Assembly (NCBI RefSeq): GCF_001895045.1
Contig: NZ_BDAM01000003.1
Coordinates: 124,001-188,000 of the forward strand
DNA: 64,000 nt
Reading direction: 5' to 3'
Source of the DNA: Rhodococcus coprophilus NBRC 100603
GTDB lineage: Bacteria; Actinomycetota; Actinomycetes; Mycobacteriales; Mycobacteriaceae
Shown here piece by piece: positions 8,203 to 18,630 of the stretch. How positions within the stretch are numbered: the stretch's first letter is position 1; each line of letters begins with the position of its first letter. Position numbers and translations under genes: made by a program. The notes below the pieces were generated by a model. The model was given only the letters and a program-made list of their open reading frames with translations. It did not search any database and had not been told where the DNA came from.

Positions 8203-10547
8203 GGCTCGATGGTGTCACGGCGGTCCGACACCACGGCCAATGCCCCCGAGCCCGCACGCACCACCGCGACATCGCCGTGCCGATCGGTACTCAGCACCCG
8301 CGCTCCCAGCGCCCGAAGTGCAGCAATCGTCTGCGGATGCGGATGCCCGAAGGTGTTGTCACGCCCCGCGCTGACCACCGCGACGCGCGGGCGGACCGCG
8401 GTGAAGAACCGGGTCGGAGTGGTACGCGAGCCGTGGTGCGGCACTTTCAGCACATCCGCACGCACATCGGCGCCCGAGCGCACCAGCGCATCGAGCGCGG
8501 CCTCTTCCGCATCGCCGGGCAGCAATATCCGGCCTACCGGGGTGTCGGCGACCAGGACCAGCGACAGATCGTTCTCCTCCGCGTATCCGGGACGGACCGG
8601 GCCGATCACCCGGATCGTCGTGGCTCCGGCCACCAGGACGTCGTCGCGCCCGACCTCTCGCACCTCAACGCCGTGCCTGGCCGCCACGCGAGCAAGGTCC
8701 GTGGCGCCTTCACGGTCGGCGGCACCGGGGCCCACCACCACCGACGCGACATCCCGCCCCCGGAGGACACCCGGCACACCCCCGGTGTGATCGGCATGAA
8801 GGTGCGTCACCACGAGCATCGAGACACTGCGGATGCGGAGGCGCCGCAGGCAGCGGTCCACGGGTTCGGGCTCCGCACCCGCGTCGACGACCACAGCACC
8901 TCCCCCGTCCGTGGCAAGGATCAGTGCGTCGCCCTGGCCGACGTCGCAGGCAACCAGTACCCACCCGTCGCCCGGCCATCCGGGCTGCAGGAGCCGGACC
9001 GGGAGCCACACTGCCGCGGCGGCGAGGAGCGCGACACCGACCACGACCCGTACTCGCCCGTATCGCGCAGCGCAGCAGATCACCGACGCGACGACACCGA
9101 CGAGGACCGCCCCGGTCGCCCCTTCGGGCACCGCAACCTCCGCAGACGGCACAGCTGCGGCGCGCTCGGCGATACCGAGCATCCACCACAAGAACGGTGC
9201 GGCGACGGTGGCGAGCACCTCACCCGCACCGGAATGGGCCGTTGCGGCCACCGCGACACCGGATCCGAGCACGGTCAGCGGTGCCACGACGGGCGCGACG
9301 AGGATGTTCGCCGCGACGGACACGAGACTCACCGTTCCGGTGGCCGCGGCGACGATCGGCGCGGTGACGGCGAACGCCGTCCCCGAGACCGCCGACACCT
9401 CGGCGACCACACGCGGCCAGCCGTGTTCACGCAGCCACATGACGACCACGGGTGCGAGCACGACCAGGCCCGCGGTCGCCGAGACAGACAATGCGAAGCC
9501 GACGTCGACGGCGAGGTCGGGGTCGAGGACGAGCAACGCACCGACGGCACCGCACAACGCCGGCAACGCCTGGCGTTCGCGGCCGGCGACGAGTGCCAGC
9601 AACGCGATCGCGCCCATCGCCGCGGCGCGCACGACACTCGCCGAAGGTCGCACCACGATCACGAAAGCGACGAGAGCCACTGCGGCCACGGCCGTTCCGG
9701 TGCGCGGGCCAACACCCACTGCGCGGACGACGAGCAGAACCGCACCGAGCACGATGCTCACGTTCGCCCCGGATACGGCCGTCAGGTGCGTCAACCCGGC
9801 GATACGGAAGTTCTCACGCGTGCCGTCCTCGAGCCGGGAGGTGTCTCCGACGACGAGACCGGGCAGCAGTCCCGCTTGGTCCGCAGGCAGCGCACTTCGG
9901 CATGCCTCGGCCAACCGCTTCCGCACCGTGCCTGCCCACCTCTGCCAGACGGGCGGGGATGTCACGGCGTTCGGCGGGTCCTCGGCCCGGAATATCGCGA
10001 CGTCCGTGCCCGGTCCGGTGATCGGCGACAGCCGGAAACGCGCGGTGACACGTTGTCCGGGAGAGATGTCCGACCATCCGTCTGCGGGAGCGAAGACGAC
10101 GACAGTTCCGCCCGTGACAATTGGGATTCCGTCGACGGTCACGTGCCGAAGTACCGCCGGTATCCGAACCTGTGCTTCCCCACCGAATCCGACGCGCTGC
10201 AGCGCCTTCGGATCGTCTGTGGGTTCGAGAACCGCACTCGCCCATCCCCCGGCGGCGGCAGCCTCGACCACCGGATGTGTTTCGGTGAACCACATGCGAA
10301 TTCCCGTCGCCGTGCCGAACCCCGCGACGACCGCGCATACTGCCAGCACCACCGGCACGGCAGCAGGTGCCTGCCGAATCCCCTGCCCGCGCACGCACAC
10401 TACGTAGAGCAGACCCGCCGCGACGCACGCGAGGACGGCGACCGCACCGGCAGGCCCCGAACCGCGGTGAAGACCGAGCGCTGTCACGCCCCACGCTGCG
10501 GCAGCACACGGCACCAGGCGGGCGTCGAGGTCGGGCAGCGCGGTCAC
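8199..10547 (-). CDS. comEC: ComEC/Rec2-family DNA-uptake channel
   Basis: This polytopic membrane protein of 782 residues is homologous to the channel that moves single-stranded DNA across the membrane in competent bacteria. It has a hydrophobic N-terminal region, a DUF4131-type soluble segment, the competence membrane domain ([22 protein letters not shown]) and a C-terminal metallo-beta-lactamase domain carrying [13 protein letters not shown]. The true start is GTG at 10547, which overlaps the comEA stop (GTGTGA context). The longer frame upstream reads through comEA and is spurious. Natural competence is not established in most relatives, so function is inferred from family. Confidence 0.94.
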   Translation of the reverse strand: MTALPDLDARLVPCAAAAWGVTALGLHRGSGPAGAVAVLACVAAGLLYVVCVRGQGIRQAPAAVPVVLAVCAVVAGFGTATGIRMWFTETHPVVEAAAAGGWASAVLEPTDDPKALQRVGFGGEAQVRIPAVLRHVTVDGIPIVTGGTVVVFAPADGWSDISPGQRVTARFRLSPITGPGTDVAIFRAEDPPNAVTSPPVWQRWAGTVRKRLAEACRSALPADQAGLLPGLVVGDTSRLEDGTRENFRIAGLTHLTAVSGANVSIVLGAVLLVVRAVGVGPRTGTAVAAVALVAFVIVVRPSASVVRAAAMGAIALLALVAGRERQALPALCGAVGALLVLDPDLAVDVGFALSVSATAGLVVLAPVVVMWLREHGWPRVVAEVSAVSGTAFAVTAPIVAAATGTVSLVSVAANILVAPVVAPLTVLGSGVAVAATAHSGAGEVLATVAAPFLWWMLGIAERAAAVPSAEVAVPEGATGAVLVGVVASVICCAARYGRVRVVVGVALLAAAAVWLPVRLLQPGWPGDGWVLVACDVGQGDALILATDGGGAVVVDAGAEPEPVDRCLRRLRIRSVSMLVVTHLHADHTGGVPGVLRGRDVASVVVGPGAADREGATDLARVAARHGVEVREVGRDDVLVAGATTIRVIGPVRPGYAEENDLSLVLVADTPVGRILLPGDAEEAALDALVRSGADVRADVLKVPHHGSRTTPTRFFTAVRPRVAVVSAGRDNTFGHPHPQTIAALRALGARVLSTDRHGDVAVVRAGSGALAVVSDRRDTIEP

Positions 10548-11380
10548 ACCGTGACCAGTTCGCGCAACCGCGCGAGCCGCGCCGGGCCGATCCCGTCGAC
10601 CTCGCCGAGTTGCTCGACATCGGTGAACGGCCCGTTCGCCTGCCGGAACGCGACGATGGACGAGGCCGTCACCGGGCCTACACCGGGAAGCGCATCGAGC
10701 GTCGCCTCGTCGGCGGCGTTGAGATCGACCTTTCCCTGTCCCGGTGGTCCTGCCGCGCCCGGACCGCGGTCGCCTCCGTCGAGCGGACCCGCGCCGGAGA
10801 CGACGCTTCCGTGGGGAACGGGTTGTGGCGGAGACAATCCGACGACGATCTGGTCGCCGTCGGAGATGCGGCGGGCGAGATTGAGGCCAACGAGGTCCGC
10901 CCCAGGTGCGACACCCCCTGCGGCGTCGAGCGCGTCCGCCACGCGTGCGCCGGGAGCGATCTCGACGAGCCCGGGCCGGTGGACGAGGCCCACCACGCTC
11001 ACGACGAGGGCGGCAGGTTCCGTCTCGGGTTCCGGTGTGGCCCCTGTGGTCGCCGCAACCGTGCTCGCCGCCACCGTGGTCGCGGGGGTGATTTCGACGG
11101 CGGGCAGCGGTGGCACGGGGTCCGGGACGGGCCGGTCGCGCCAGAGCACACCCACCGTGACCAGCACGGCGAGCACACCCACCCCGGCGAGCGCCGCGGT
11201 GCCGCGGTGTCCGGTGCTCCATCGTGCGGCGAGGAGGCGGTCGCTCAGGGTCGTCGTCGGTGGAGGCTCGGGTTCGTCGTACGCCTGGGCGTCCCGCAGA
11301 TCGTCGACCTCGGGACCCGCCGTACGCGCGATCGCACCGAGTCTGCTTCTCGCCACGTCGCCGTCGTCACTACTCGCCAT
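10544..11380 (-). CDS. comEA: ComEA-family helix-hairpin-helix DNA-binding protein
   Basis: This 278-residue membrane-anchored DNA-binding protein is the usual partner of ComEC. A cytoplasmic N-terminus of about 55 residues is followed by one transmembrane helix (AALAGVGVLAVLVTVGVLW), a Thr/Ala/Pro linker and an SLBB-like domain (VSVVGLVHRPGLVEIAPGAR). The C-terminal pair of helix-hairpin-helix motifs comes last (VDLNAADEATLDALPGVGPV, then GEVDGIGPARLARLREL). It is the first gene of the comEA-comEC-holA operon and overlaps comEC by 4 nt. Confidence 0.94.
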   Translation of the reverse strand: MASSDDGDVARSRLGAIARTAGPEVDDLRDAQAYDEPEPPPTTTLSDRLLAARWSTGHRGTAALAGVGVLAVLVTVGVLWRDRPVPDPVPPLPAVEITPATTVAASTVAATTGATPEPETEPAALVVSVVGLVHRPGLVEIAPGARVADALDAAGGVAPGADLVGLNLARRISDGDQIVVGLSPPQPVPHGSVVSGAGPLDGGDRGPGAAGPPGQGKVDLNAADEATLDALPGVGPVTASSIVAFRQANGPFTDVEQLGEVDGIGPARLARLRELVTV

Positions 11381-11479
11381 GCCGCGACGCTAAGGTCGCC
11401 TCGAACCCCGTACCCGTCCCCGGAGACGGGTACGACTCCACCTGGGGATCGATCGTCTACCTGGGGACAAGGTGCGCAC

Positions 11480-12295
11480 TCAACTGTGCGCGACGACAAC
11501 TCCCACTGCGCCCGGCCCGACGTGCGCACCGAGGACCGCATCGAGTTCGGTCACCGTCACCTCCGCCTCCGGGAGCCGCTCGGACAGTTGCTCGACGATC
11601 CGGCCGGCTCTCTCGGGTGCGTCACGGTGATGCACCGCTACGAGCGCGCCCGGTCCGGCCTCGGCGACGACGCCGTCGACGAGCTTGGTCATCGCCTTGG
11701 TCATGGTTCGGGTCTTCTCGCGCAGGACGAGTTTGCCCTCGACGAGATGGAGGACGGGTTTCATCGCGAGTGCGGTACCGAGCAGCGCGGTGGCGGTACC
11801 GATTCGCCCGCCGCGCCGCAGGTGGTCGAGACGGTCGACCACGAGCAGGGTCCGAGCCGACGCCGCGACCTTTTCGGCCCGGTAGTACACCTGGTCGAGG
11901 TGTTCACCGGCCCGTGCCGCACGAGCGGCGTCGAGCACCGCAAACCCCAAACCCATTGCGGTGTTACGGGAATCGACGAGTCGGATGCCGTCTCCGAGGG
12001 CATCCGCGGCGGACCGCGCAGCGTCCCAGGTGCCGGACAGCAACCGCGACAGGTGCACCGCCACCACACCGTCGCCGTCGCTGTCATCCAGCGCGGAGGT
12101 GTACACCTCGGTCAGTTCGGCAGGCGACGGACCCGACGTGGTCACCGTCGCGAGGTCCTCCGGAAGCTCGTCGACCCCTTCGCGCAGATCGCGGCCGTCG
12201 GCGATCACATGCAATGGCACGACACGGATGTCGTACCGATCCACCATTTCCGGATCGAGACAGCACGACGAATCGGTCACCACCACGACAGTCAC
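11480..12295 (-). CDS. DegV family fatty-acid-binding protein
   Basis: DegV (FakB-like) proteins bind a single fatty acid and in firmicutes hand it to a kinase; the actinobacterial role is less clear. The product from GTG 12295 is 271 residues and begins VTVVVVTDSSCCLDPEMVDRYDIRVVPL, matching the family opening. It continues with TSGPSPAELTEVY and the central GTATALLGTALAMKPVLHLVEGK. An in-frame extension further upstream runs into octT and is rejected. It lies 5 bases after the octT stop, so it is probably the last gene of the nadD-rsfS-gpgP-octT-degV operon (Rv2417c equivalent). Confidence 0.92.
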   Translation of the reverse strand: MTVVVVTDSSCCLDPEMVDRYDIRVVPLHVIADGRDLREGVDELPEDLATVTTSGPSPAELTEVYTSALDDSDGDGVVAVHLSRLLSGTWDAARSAADALGDGIRLVDSRNTAMGLGFAVLDAARAARAGEHLDQVYYRAEKVAASARTLLVVDRLDHLRRGGRIGTATALLGTALAMKPVLHLVEGKLVLREKTRTMTKAMTKLVDGVVAEAGPGALVAVHHRDAPERAGRIVEQLSERLPEAEVTVTELDAVLGAHVGPGAVGVVVAHS

Positions 12296-12300
12296 GAGGA

Positions 12301-13122
12301 CTACCGTAGGCCGTCCGCCGCCGGCCGCGCATCCCGGCGCGCCATCCGCACCGCGTCCACGACCTCGGCCGCGACTCGCCGGTGCGCCTCCCAGCCCCAG
12401 TGGATACCATCCGGATTCGCGTCGTCGGAGAAGATGTTGTCGTGGACCGCCTCGCCGAGATCGACCAGCGGCACCGCATGCTCCGACGCCCATGTCGTGA
12501 TCGCCTGCACCGCGGGACGACGACCCCGGTGGACCGAGCGGTAGTGCTCACTGCGGTGCACCGACGGCAACGTTCCGACGACGGGCAGATCCGGGCGCAC
12601 GTACGCCAGTGACTCCCTGATCATCTCGAGGTATTCCACGCTGACTCGGGGCGGCAGCGCGACGGGCCAGCCCAGCGGCGAGAGCCGGGGCTGAAGCCAT
12701 CCGTACGCGTTGCGGGCGACGCGGCGCAGCGCCGGGGGGCGCACGTAGCGCAGTCCTTCTCGCAGCGCTGTGGGCAGCGGCGAAGGGAGGGTGTCCATCC
12801 CGCCTACTCCGAGCACCACCGCACCGGCGCGCGGAATGGTTGCCCAGACCCGCGGGTCCTGAGTCAGCGCCCACCATGCGTCGCGGGAGGTCCATCCGAT
12901 GCGCGCGACGAGTTCCACGTCCCAGCCCAGTTCGGCGGCGGCGAGGTTGGGCCAGATACGCGGATGATCGGCGGGCAGTCCGCCCTTGGGGCCGTAGTAG
13001 CTCAGGGAGTCGGCGAGCACCAGCAGGGTGGGCCGTCCGGTGCCGGATCCGGTGTCCTCGACCGGGTCGGCGCCGTTCTCCTGTCCGGAACCCTGAACCG
13101 GGGCCGGATCAGAGGACGTCAT
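12301..13122 (-). CDS. octT: SGNH/GDSL acyltransferase, OctT-like
   Basis: In mycobacteria the enzyme at this syntenic position (Rv2418c) is the diglucosylglycerate octanoyltransferase, which acylates the reducing-end primer of methylglucose lipopolysaccharide. This 273-residue protein shows SGNH blocks: ADSLS near residue 37 (nucleophile Ser), GVGGMD, and the C-terminal Asp-x-x-His as [13 protein letters not shown] Glu/Asp/Gly-rich N-terminal stretch of about 28 residues precedes the domain. It overlaps gpgP by 14 nt. The assignment rests on synteny plus motifs. Confidence 0.85.
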   Translation of the reverse strand: MTSSDPAPVQGSGQENGADPVEDTGSGTGRPTLLVLADSLSYYGPKGGLPADHPRIWPNLAAAELGWDVELVARIGWTSRDAWWALTQDPRVWATIPRAGAVVLGVGGMDTLPSPLPTALREGLRYVRPPALRRVARNAYGWLQPRLSPLGWPVALPPRVSVEYLEMIRESLAYVRPDLPVVGTLPSVHRSEHYRSVHRGRRPAVQAITTWASEHAVPLVDLGEAVHDNIFSDDANPDGIHWGWEAHRRVAAEVVDAVRMARRDARPAADGLR

Positions 13123-13759
13123 CGGGCGCCACCTCGGCCGACGCGTTCCACACGTCGAGTCGCCAGGACGGAACGTCGCCGTAACCGCTCAGCTGGACCC
13201 AACCGGTGTTGCCGAGACCGCCGAGCACGGGCCACCGATCCACGGGCAGGTCGAGCAGCGCCGCGGTGAGCGCGCCGATCAAACCACCGTGCGCGACCAG
13301 GATGATCGGTTCGAGGCCCCACCGCTCGTGTTTGTCGAGCAGTTCGTCCACCACGCGGAGGCTGCGGCGGGCCACGTCCACGCGGCTCTCTCCCTCCGGC
13401 GGCGCCCAGGTCGCGTCCGCCCGCCACGCACTGCGTGCGCCGGGTGCAATCGCGTCGACGTCCGTGTGGGTCAGTCCTTGCCACTGCCCGAGGTGGGTCT
13501 CACGCAGCCGGGCGTCGATCTCGACGGGAAGGCCCGCGCGGTCGGCCACCGCGACCGCGGTGTCGTACGCGCGGCGCAGGTCCGACGAGACGACCGCACG
13601 CGGATCGAGCGCCGCCATGGCTTCTGCGACGCCCGCGGCCTGCCGGCGGCCGAGATCGGACAGGTCCGTATCGAGCTGACCCTGCATCCGGCGGGTGGCG
13701 TTGTACCCGGTTTGTCCGTGGCGCAGCAGAATCAGCCGCCGCACCCGCGGCTCGCTCAC
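13109..13759 (-). CDS. gpgP: Histidine phosphatase, glucosyl-3-phosphoglycerate phosphatase
   Basis: This branch-1 histidine phosphatase of 216 residues has the catalytic motif [12 protein letters not shown] near the N-terminus, the general-acid region [12 protein letters not shown] and the second catalytic His in [15 protein letters not shown]. Position directly upstream of octT and downstream of rsfS matches Rv2419c (GpgP), which dephosphorylates glucosyl-3-phosphoglycerate to make the precursor of methylglucose lipopolysaccharide. It overlaps rsfS by 4 nt. It could be called a generic phosphoglycerate-mutase-like protein if synteny were ignored. Confidence 0.88.
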   Translation of the reverse strand: MSEPRVRRLILLRHGQTGYNATRRMQGQLDTDLSDLGRRQAAGVAEAMAALDPRAVVSSDLRRAYDTAVAVADRAGLPVEIDARLRETHLGQWQGLTHTDVDAIAPGARSAWRADATWAPPEGESRVDVARRSLRVVDELLDKHERWGLEPIILVAHGGLIGALTAALLDLPVDRWPVLGGLGNTGWVQLSGYGDVPSWRLDVWNASAEVAPDDVL

Positions 13760-14196
13760 GCGTCGCCCGTGGGCTCGGCGTCACCGGATGCTGCGTCGGA
13801 CTCCTCCGAGCCGGTCTCGACTGCCGAGCGCGGGCCGCCGACACCCTCGACGGGCACGGTCGGGCAGTCCTTCCACAGACGCTCGAGCGCGTAGAAGTTG
13901 CGTTCTTCCTCGTGCTGCACGTGGATCACGACGTCGACGTAGTCGAGAAGCGTCCAGCGGCCCTCACGGGTTCCCTCACGACGGACCGGCTTGTGGCCGG
14001 CCTCGCGGAGCTTCTCCTCGATGTTGTCGACGATCGCGTTGACCTGACGTTCGTTCGGCGCGGACGCGATGACGAAGCAGTCGGTGATCACCAACTGCTC
14101 CGAAACGTCGAGCACCACGACATCGGTTGCCAGTTTCTCGTCGGCCGCCAGGGCCGCGACACGGGCCATCTCGATTGCTTCTGTCGTTGCGCTCAC
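13756..14196 (-). CDS. rsfS: Ribosome silencing factor RsfS
   Basis: RsfS binds ribosomal protein L14 and blocks subunit joining when nutrients are short. The 146-residue protein carries the family core: [39 protein letters not shown], then [36 protein letters not shown]-terminal tail rich in Ser, Glu and Gly goes slightly beyond the family core. It overlaps both neighbours by 4 nt, so nadD-rsfS-gpgP is tightly coupled, the common bacterial nadD-rsfS arrangement. Confidence 0.97.
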   Translation of the reverse strand: MSATTEAIEMARVAALAADEKLATDVVVLDVSEQLVITDCFVIASAPNERQVNAIVDNIEEKLREAGHKPVRREGTREGRWTLLDYVDVVIHVQHEEERNFYALERLWKDCPTVPVEGVGGPRSAVETGSEESDAASGDAEPTGDA

Positions 14197-14903
14197 TGCG
14201 TGCTCTTTCTCTCGGTCTTGCTCTCGATGTAATGGTCTTCGGTGGCGACGCTCTCGGCGGCAGTCGCGCGCTCGAGGTAGAGGTGCCGTTTGCTGATGTA
14301 CTGCACCACCCCGTCCGGTACCAGGTACCAGACCGGCCGATTCGCCCGCACCCGCTCACGGCACTCCGTCGACGAGATCGCCAGCGCGGGGACCTCCACG
14401 AGACTCACCGCCTCGTCGGGAAGGTCGCTCAGGTGCGGTGCCAGGTGCTCGACGTTCAGGTCGTAACCGGGCCGGGATACCCCGACGAACCGGGCCAGAC
14501 CGAACAGAGTCCGCCAATTCTGCCACGACAGGATCGAGCCCAGCGCATCCGCACCGGTGATGAAGTACAGTTCCGCGCCCGGATACATCTCGCGCAGGTC
14601 GCGCAGGGTGTCGACGGTGTAGGTGGGCGTGCCCCGGTCGATGTCGACGCGGCTGACGGTGAACCGCGGGTTCGACGCCGTCGCGACGACAGTCATCAGG
14701 TATCGGTCCTCTGCGGGGCTGACCTCCCGCATCGACTTCTGCCAGGGCTGCCCGGTCGGGACGAAGATCACCTCGTCGAGACCGAACCGCGCGGCGACCT
14801 CGCTGGCCGCGACGAGGTGGCCGTGGTGGATCGGATCGAAGGTGCCGCCCATCACGCCCAGACGTCGCTGTGGCGCTACGGGCCGCTCCGATGGCTGATG
14901 CAC
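14193..14903 (-). CDS. nadD: Nicotinate-nucleotide adenylyltransferase
   Basis: NadD joins nicotinate mononucleotide to ATP to give deamido-NAD in the NAD pathway. The 236-residue protein contains the nucleotidyltransferase motif [18 protein letters not shown] near the N-terminus and the C-terminal [28 protein letters not shown] signature. It is the first gene of the nadD-rsfS-gpgP-octT operon. The chosen start is ATG 14903, about 20 residues before the motif. A slightly later start is possible. Confidence 0.97.
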   Translation of the reverse strand: MHQPSERPVAPQRRLGVMGGTFDPIHHGHLVAASEVAARFGLDEVIFVPTGQPWQKSMREVSPAEDRYLMTVVATASNPRFTVSRVDIDRGTPTYTVDTLRDLREMYPGAELYFITGADALGSILSWQNWRTLFGLARFVGVSRPGYDLNVEHLAPHLSDLPDEAVSLVEVPALAISSTECRERVRANRPVWYLVPDGVVQYISKRHLYLERATAAESVATEDHYIESKTERKSTQ

Positions 14904-14922
14904 GATGGTTCAGCTTACGGGG

Positions 14923-16368
14923 TCACACCGGGAGCAGGCCCGCCACCACCGCGGCCAGCTGTTGCGCCGACCTGCACTCGTGCATGGTGATGACCTCTCC
15001 GTAGGCGCGCGCCGCCGAATCTCCGGAACCCCATTGACCCCGGGGTTCCGGATTGAGCCAGTGCGCATGCCGGGCGACGCCGACGAGATGCTCGAGGACC
15101 TCCACCTTGGGAGTGCGGTAGTTCGTCCGCGCGTCACCGAGGACGAGCAGCGAACTGCGACCGGTCAGGCTGTGGGCGTGACGCTCCGCAAACGTCGCCA
15201 GCGCGTTGCCGTAGTCGGAGTGCCCGTCGTAAGTGATCAGGTCGGCTTCCCGCAGCATCCGTGACATCGCGTCACCCAGGTCGGCCCCCGACGAGAAGTA
15301 GTGCGTCACTTCGTCCGTCGTGTCGATGAAGGCGAACACCCGCACCCGGGAGAACTGTTCGCGCAACGCGTGGACCAGAAGCAGGGTGAAGTGCGAGAAG
15401 CCGGACACCGACCCGGATACGTCGCACAGCACGACGAGTTCCGGCCTCGCCGGCCGGGGCTTGCGGTTGATCAGGTCGATCGGCACGCCGCCGGTGGACA
15501 TCGATTTCCGCAGGGTGCGCCGCAGGTCGATCGCGCCGGCGCGGGCACGACGCCGGCGGGCGGCGAGCCGGCTCGCGAGGAGCCGCGCGAGGGGCATCAC
15601 GCTGCGACGGAGCGCGACCATATCGGCATCGGACGCGCGCAGGAAGTCGACTTCCTCCGCCAGTTTGGGGACGCCGTACTTCTCGACGCGTTCCCGGCCG
15701 AGGTGTTCGGCGGTGCGGCGCCGGGTCTCGCGTTCGACCATCGACCGGAAGTCCGCGATCCGGCGTGCCGCGGTCCGGCGGGCAACCTCGGTTTCGTAGT
15801 CGCCGTCCTCGCGTTCCCCCGGCGCGCTGTTTCCGAGCAGCCCTTCGAGGATCCTGGTGAGCAAAGTTTCCGGCGCCACGTCGCGGAGCGCCTGGTACGC
15901 CGAGAAGGAGGGCCCGTTCGACGACTTGAACTGCCCGAGTTCCTCGACCATCTGCGCGGTGAGCGTCTCGACTGCCGCCTGTGCCGCGGGAGAGTCGTCG
16001 GCGAGTAGTTCGGCGATCAGTTCGCGCAGCGCGTCGAGGTCGATCTCGCCGTCGGGAGTCCGTGGCAGCACGACGTCCGGCGTGTCGGCGGTGCGGTGCC
16101 CGATCGCCGGGGGAAACCACAGGTCGAAGAGCGCGTCGAAGGTCGGACGATGGGTGGTGCGGCGCAGCAGAGTGCAGGCGAGGCCCTCGCGCAGCGCTTC
16201 CCGGTCCAGCATCTCGATCACCGTCATCACCCGGCCCGCGTCGACCGTTTCCGACGGACCGACCGCGATCCCCCGGCGGCGCAGCGACTCCACGAATCCC
16301 ACGAGGTGGCCGGGGAGACCGTGCGGTGCGATCGGTGTCCCCGGACCGCCCTGAAACGCGCCGGCCAT
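14923..16368 (-). CDS. VWA-domain (CoxE-like) protein
   Basis: This 481-residue protein ends in a von Willebrand factor A domain of the CoxE type. The metal-site motif is LVVLCDVSGSVSGFSHF (DxSxS), followed by VFAFIDTTDEVTHYF and GHSDYGNALATF. The first 300 residues are helical and charged. It sits one base after a MoxR-type AAA ATPase gene, and MoxR-VWA pairs generally act as chaperones that mature or insert cofactors into a partner enzyme. The partner is not adjacent here. The same pair precedes proA in M. tuberculosis (Rv2425c-Rv2426c). Confidence 0.92.
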   Translation of the reverse strand: MAGAFQGGPGTPIAPHGLPGHLVGFVESLRRRGIAVGPSETVDAGRVMTVIEMLDREALREGLACTLLRRTTHRPTFDALFDLWFPPAIGHRTADTPDVVLPRTPDGEIDLDALRELIAELLADDSPAAQAAVETLTAQMVEELGQFKSSNGPSFSAYQALRDVAPETLLTRILEGLLGNSAPGEREDGDYETEVARRTAARRIADFRSMVERETRRRTAEHLGRERVEKYGVPKLAEEVDFLRASDADMVALRRSVMPLARLLASRLAARRRRARAGAIDLRRTLRKSMSTGGVPIDLINRKPRPARPELVVLCDVSGSVSGFSHFTLLLVHALREQFSRVRVFAFIDTTDEVTHYFSSGADLGDAMSRMLREADLITYDGHSDYGNALATFAERHAHSLTGRSSLLVLGDARTNYRTPKVEVLEHLVGVARHAHWLNPEPRGQWGSGDSAARAYGEVITMHECRSAQQLAAVVAGLLPV

Positions 16369-16369
16369 G

Positions 16370-17266
16370 TCAGTTCAGCCGGAGCTCGGCTGCGGCACGC
16401 AGCTGGTCGGACTGGTGTTTGAGAATCACCCCGAGCGTGGTGCGCACCGCGGAGTCGTCGAGGGTGTCGAGCCCGAGCGCGAGCAGGGTCCGGCCCCAGT
16501 CGATCGTCTCGGCGACCGACGGCACCTTCTTCAGTTGCATGCCGCGCAGGACCCGGACCGTGCGCACGAGTTGCTCGGCGATCGCATCGGGAAGCTCCGG
16601 CACACGGCTGGCCAGGATCCGCCGCTCGAGGTCGGCGTCGGGAAAGTCCAAGTGCAGGAACAGGCAGCGCCGTTTGAGCGCTTCGGACAGCTCTCGGGTC
16701 GCATTGGAGGTGAGGACGGCGAAGGGCTTACGGGTGGCGGTGATCGTCCCCAGTTCGGGCACCGTGACCGCGAAGTCGCTCAGCACTTCGAGCAGCAGGC
16801 CCTCGATCTCGACATCGGCCTTGTCGACCTCGTCGACGAGCAGCACCGTCGGGTCGTCCCGGCGGATCGCCGTCAACAGCGGGCGGGAGAGGAGGAACTC
16901 TTCCGAGAACACGTCCGCCTTGGTCTCGTCCCACGATTCACCGGCCGCGGCGTTCGCGCCCGCCGACTGGATGCGCAGGATCTGCTTCGCGTGGTTCCAC
17001 TCGTAGAGCGCCCGCGATTCGTCGACGCCCTCGTAGCACTGCAAGCGGACCAGTTCGGCGCCGGAGGTCTGGGAGACGGCCCGCGCGAGTTCGGTCTTGC
17101 CGACACCGGCGGGTCCCTCGATGAGCAGCGGCTTGTCGAGGCGGTCGGCGAGGAACACCGCTGTGGCGGTGCCTTTGTCCGCGAGGTAACCGGTCTCCGC
17201 GAGGCGGTCGATCACGTCCTGGACATCCGCGAAGATCGGCGGGGTGGTGGGCAGCGCACGATCCAC
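16370..17266 (-). CDS. MoxR-family AAA+ ATPase
   Basis: This 298-residue AAA+ ATPase has Walker A LLIEGPAGVGKTELARA (about residues 52-68), Walker B VLLVDEVDKADVEIEG, sensor 1 FAVLTSNATREL and arginine-finger region KRRCLFLHLDFP. MoxR proteins work with VWA partners as metal-cofactor or assembly chaperones. The GTG start at 17266 gives MDRALPTTPPIFADVQDVI. It lies 28 bases downstream of proA and one base upstream of the VWA gene, so the three probably form one transcript. Confidence 0.94.
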   Translation of the reverse strand: MDRALPTTPPIFADVQDVIDRLAETGYLADKGTATAVFLADRLDKPLLIEGPAGVGKTELARAVSQTSGAELVRLQCYEGVDESRALYEWNHAKQILRIQSAGANAAAGESWDETKADVFSEEFLLSRPLLTAIRRDDPTVLLVDEVDKADVEIEGLLLEVLSDFAVTVPELGTITATRKPFAVLTSNATRELSEALKRRCLFLHLDFPDADLERRILASRVPELPDAIAEQLVRTVRVLRGMQLKKVPSVAETIDWGRTLLALGLDTLDDSAVRTTLGVILKHQSDQLRAAAELRLN

Positions 17267-17294
17267 GCTGAGTCCTTTCGTCGGTCGGCCGGGG

Positions 17295-18581
17295 TCAGGC
17301 CGGGCGGGTGTGGCCGTCGCCCCACACGACCCATTTGGTGGAGGTCAGTTCCGGCAGTCCCATCGGGCCCCGAGCATGCAGTTTCTGCGTGGAGATTCCG
17401 ATCTCGGCACCGAACCCGAACTGCTCTCCGTCGGTGAACGCCGTCGACGCGTTGACCATAACGGCTGCGGCATCGACGCGGGCGGTGAACTCCCGTGCGG
17501 CGGCGAGGTCGGATGTGACGATGGCTTCGGTGTGACCGGTTCCGTACCGGTCGATGTGCTCGACCGCCGCGTCCAGGTCGTCGACGACCGCGAACGCGAC
17601 GTCCAGCGTGAGGTATTCCTCGGCCCAGTCCTCTTCGGTGGCCGGGACCAGACCGGGCAGGTCGCCGTGCACCGTCACGCCGTGCGACTGCAATGCCTCG
17701 AGCAGACGCGGGACGGCGGTGTCGGCGACGGCCTTGTCGACCAGGATCGTCTCGGCGGTGTTGCACACACTCGGCCGCCGGGTCTTGGCGTTCACGACGA
17801 TCTTCTCGGCCATCTCGAGGTCGGCCGCGGCGTGGATGTAGACGTGGCAGTTGCCGACACCGGTTTCGATGGTCGGCACGGTGGCATCCCGGACCACCGC
17901 CGCGATCAGGCCGGCGCCGCCGCGGGGAATAACGACGTCGACGAGCCCGCGCGCCTGGATCAGATGGGTGACCGAGGAACGGTCGGCGCTGGGCAGCAAC
18001 TGCACCGAGTCGACCGGCAGGCCCTGGCCCTCGAGTGCGGTGCGCAGTGCGGTGACGAGGGCGGCATTCGAACGCGCCGCCGAAGACGAACCACGCAGCA
18101 GGGCGGCATTGCCCGATTTGAGGGCGAGACCGAACGCGTCGACGGTGACGTTGGGACGCGCCTCGTAGACCATCCCGACGACGCCGAGCGGCACCCGCAG
18201 TTGCCGTAGTTCGAGTCCGTTGGGCAACGTCGATCCACGGACGACCCCACCGATCGGATCGGGCAGTCCTGCAACCTGACGAAGTCCCGACGCGATCCCG
18301 TCGATTCGGGACGGCGTCAAACGCAGCCGGTCCAGGAGTGATTCGTCGGTGCCGCTCGCGCGGGCGGCTTCGATGTCCTCGGCGTTGGCGGCGAGGACCG
18401 AGTCGCTCGCTGCGAGCACAGCGTCGGCGGCGGCGTGGAGCGCAGCATCCTTCTCCGCGGTGGTCAGCAGAGCAAGACGGCGGGACGCGACGCGGGCGCG
18501 GCGGGCCGCGGCATGTACGGCCTCTCGGGTGTCCCCGGCGTCGGTCACAACTGAGTCGGGAGTCACGGCAGTCATGCCCAC
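17295..18581 (-). CDS. proA: Glutamate-5-semialdehyde dehydrogenase (gamma-glutamyl phosphate reductase)
   Basis: ProA reduces gamma-glutamyl phosphate with NADPH in the second step of proline synthesis. The 428-residue protein has the aldehyde-dehydrogenase fold with [20 protein letters not shown], the nucleotide-binding [10 protein letters not shown] and the catalytic cysteine in [16 protein letters not shown]. Length is standard. proB is not in the window. The ATG at 18581 follows an unremarkable 49-base gap from ddl on the same strand. Confidence 0.97.
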   Translation of the reverse strand: MGMTAVTPDSVVTDAGDTREAVHAAARRARVASRRLALLTTAEKDAALHAAADAVLAASDSVLAANAEDIEAARASGTDESLLDRLRLTPSRIDGIASGLRQVAGLPDPIGGVVRGSTLPNGLELRQLRVPLGVVGMVYEARPNVTVDAFGLALKSGNAALLRGSSSAARSNAALVTALRTALEGQGLPVDSVQLLPSADRSSVTHLIQARGLVDVVIPRGGAGLIAAVVRDATVPTIETGVGNCHVYIHAAADLEMAEKIVVNAKTRRPSVCNTAETILVDKAVADTAVPRLLEALQSHGVTVHGDLPGLVPATEEDWAEEYLTLDVAFAVVDDLDAAVEHIDRYGTGHTEAIVTSDLAAAREFTARVDAAAVMVNASTAFTDGEQFGFGAEIGISTQKLHARGPMGLPELTSTKWVVWGDGHTRPA

Positions 18582-18630
18582 AGCCTAGTCCGGGAGGTGG
18601 CGGCACCGACAAGCGCGGCGCCGGTGTGGG

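Noticed and set aside
7824-11393. 1189-codon plus-strand frame opposite comEC/comEA
   Set aside because: Arg/Pro/His-rich mirror reading of two well-supported genes.
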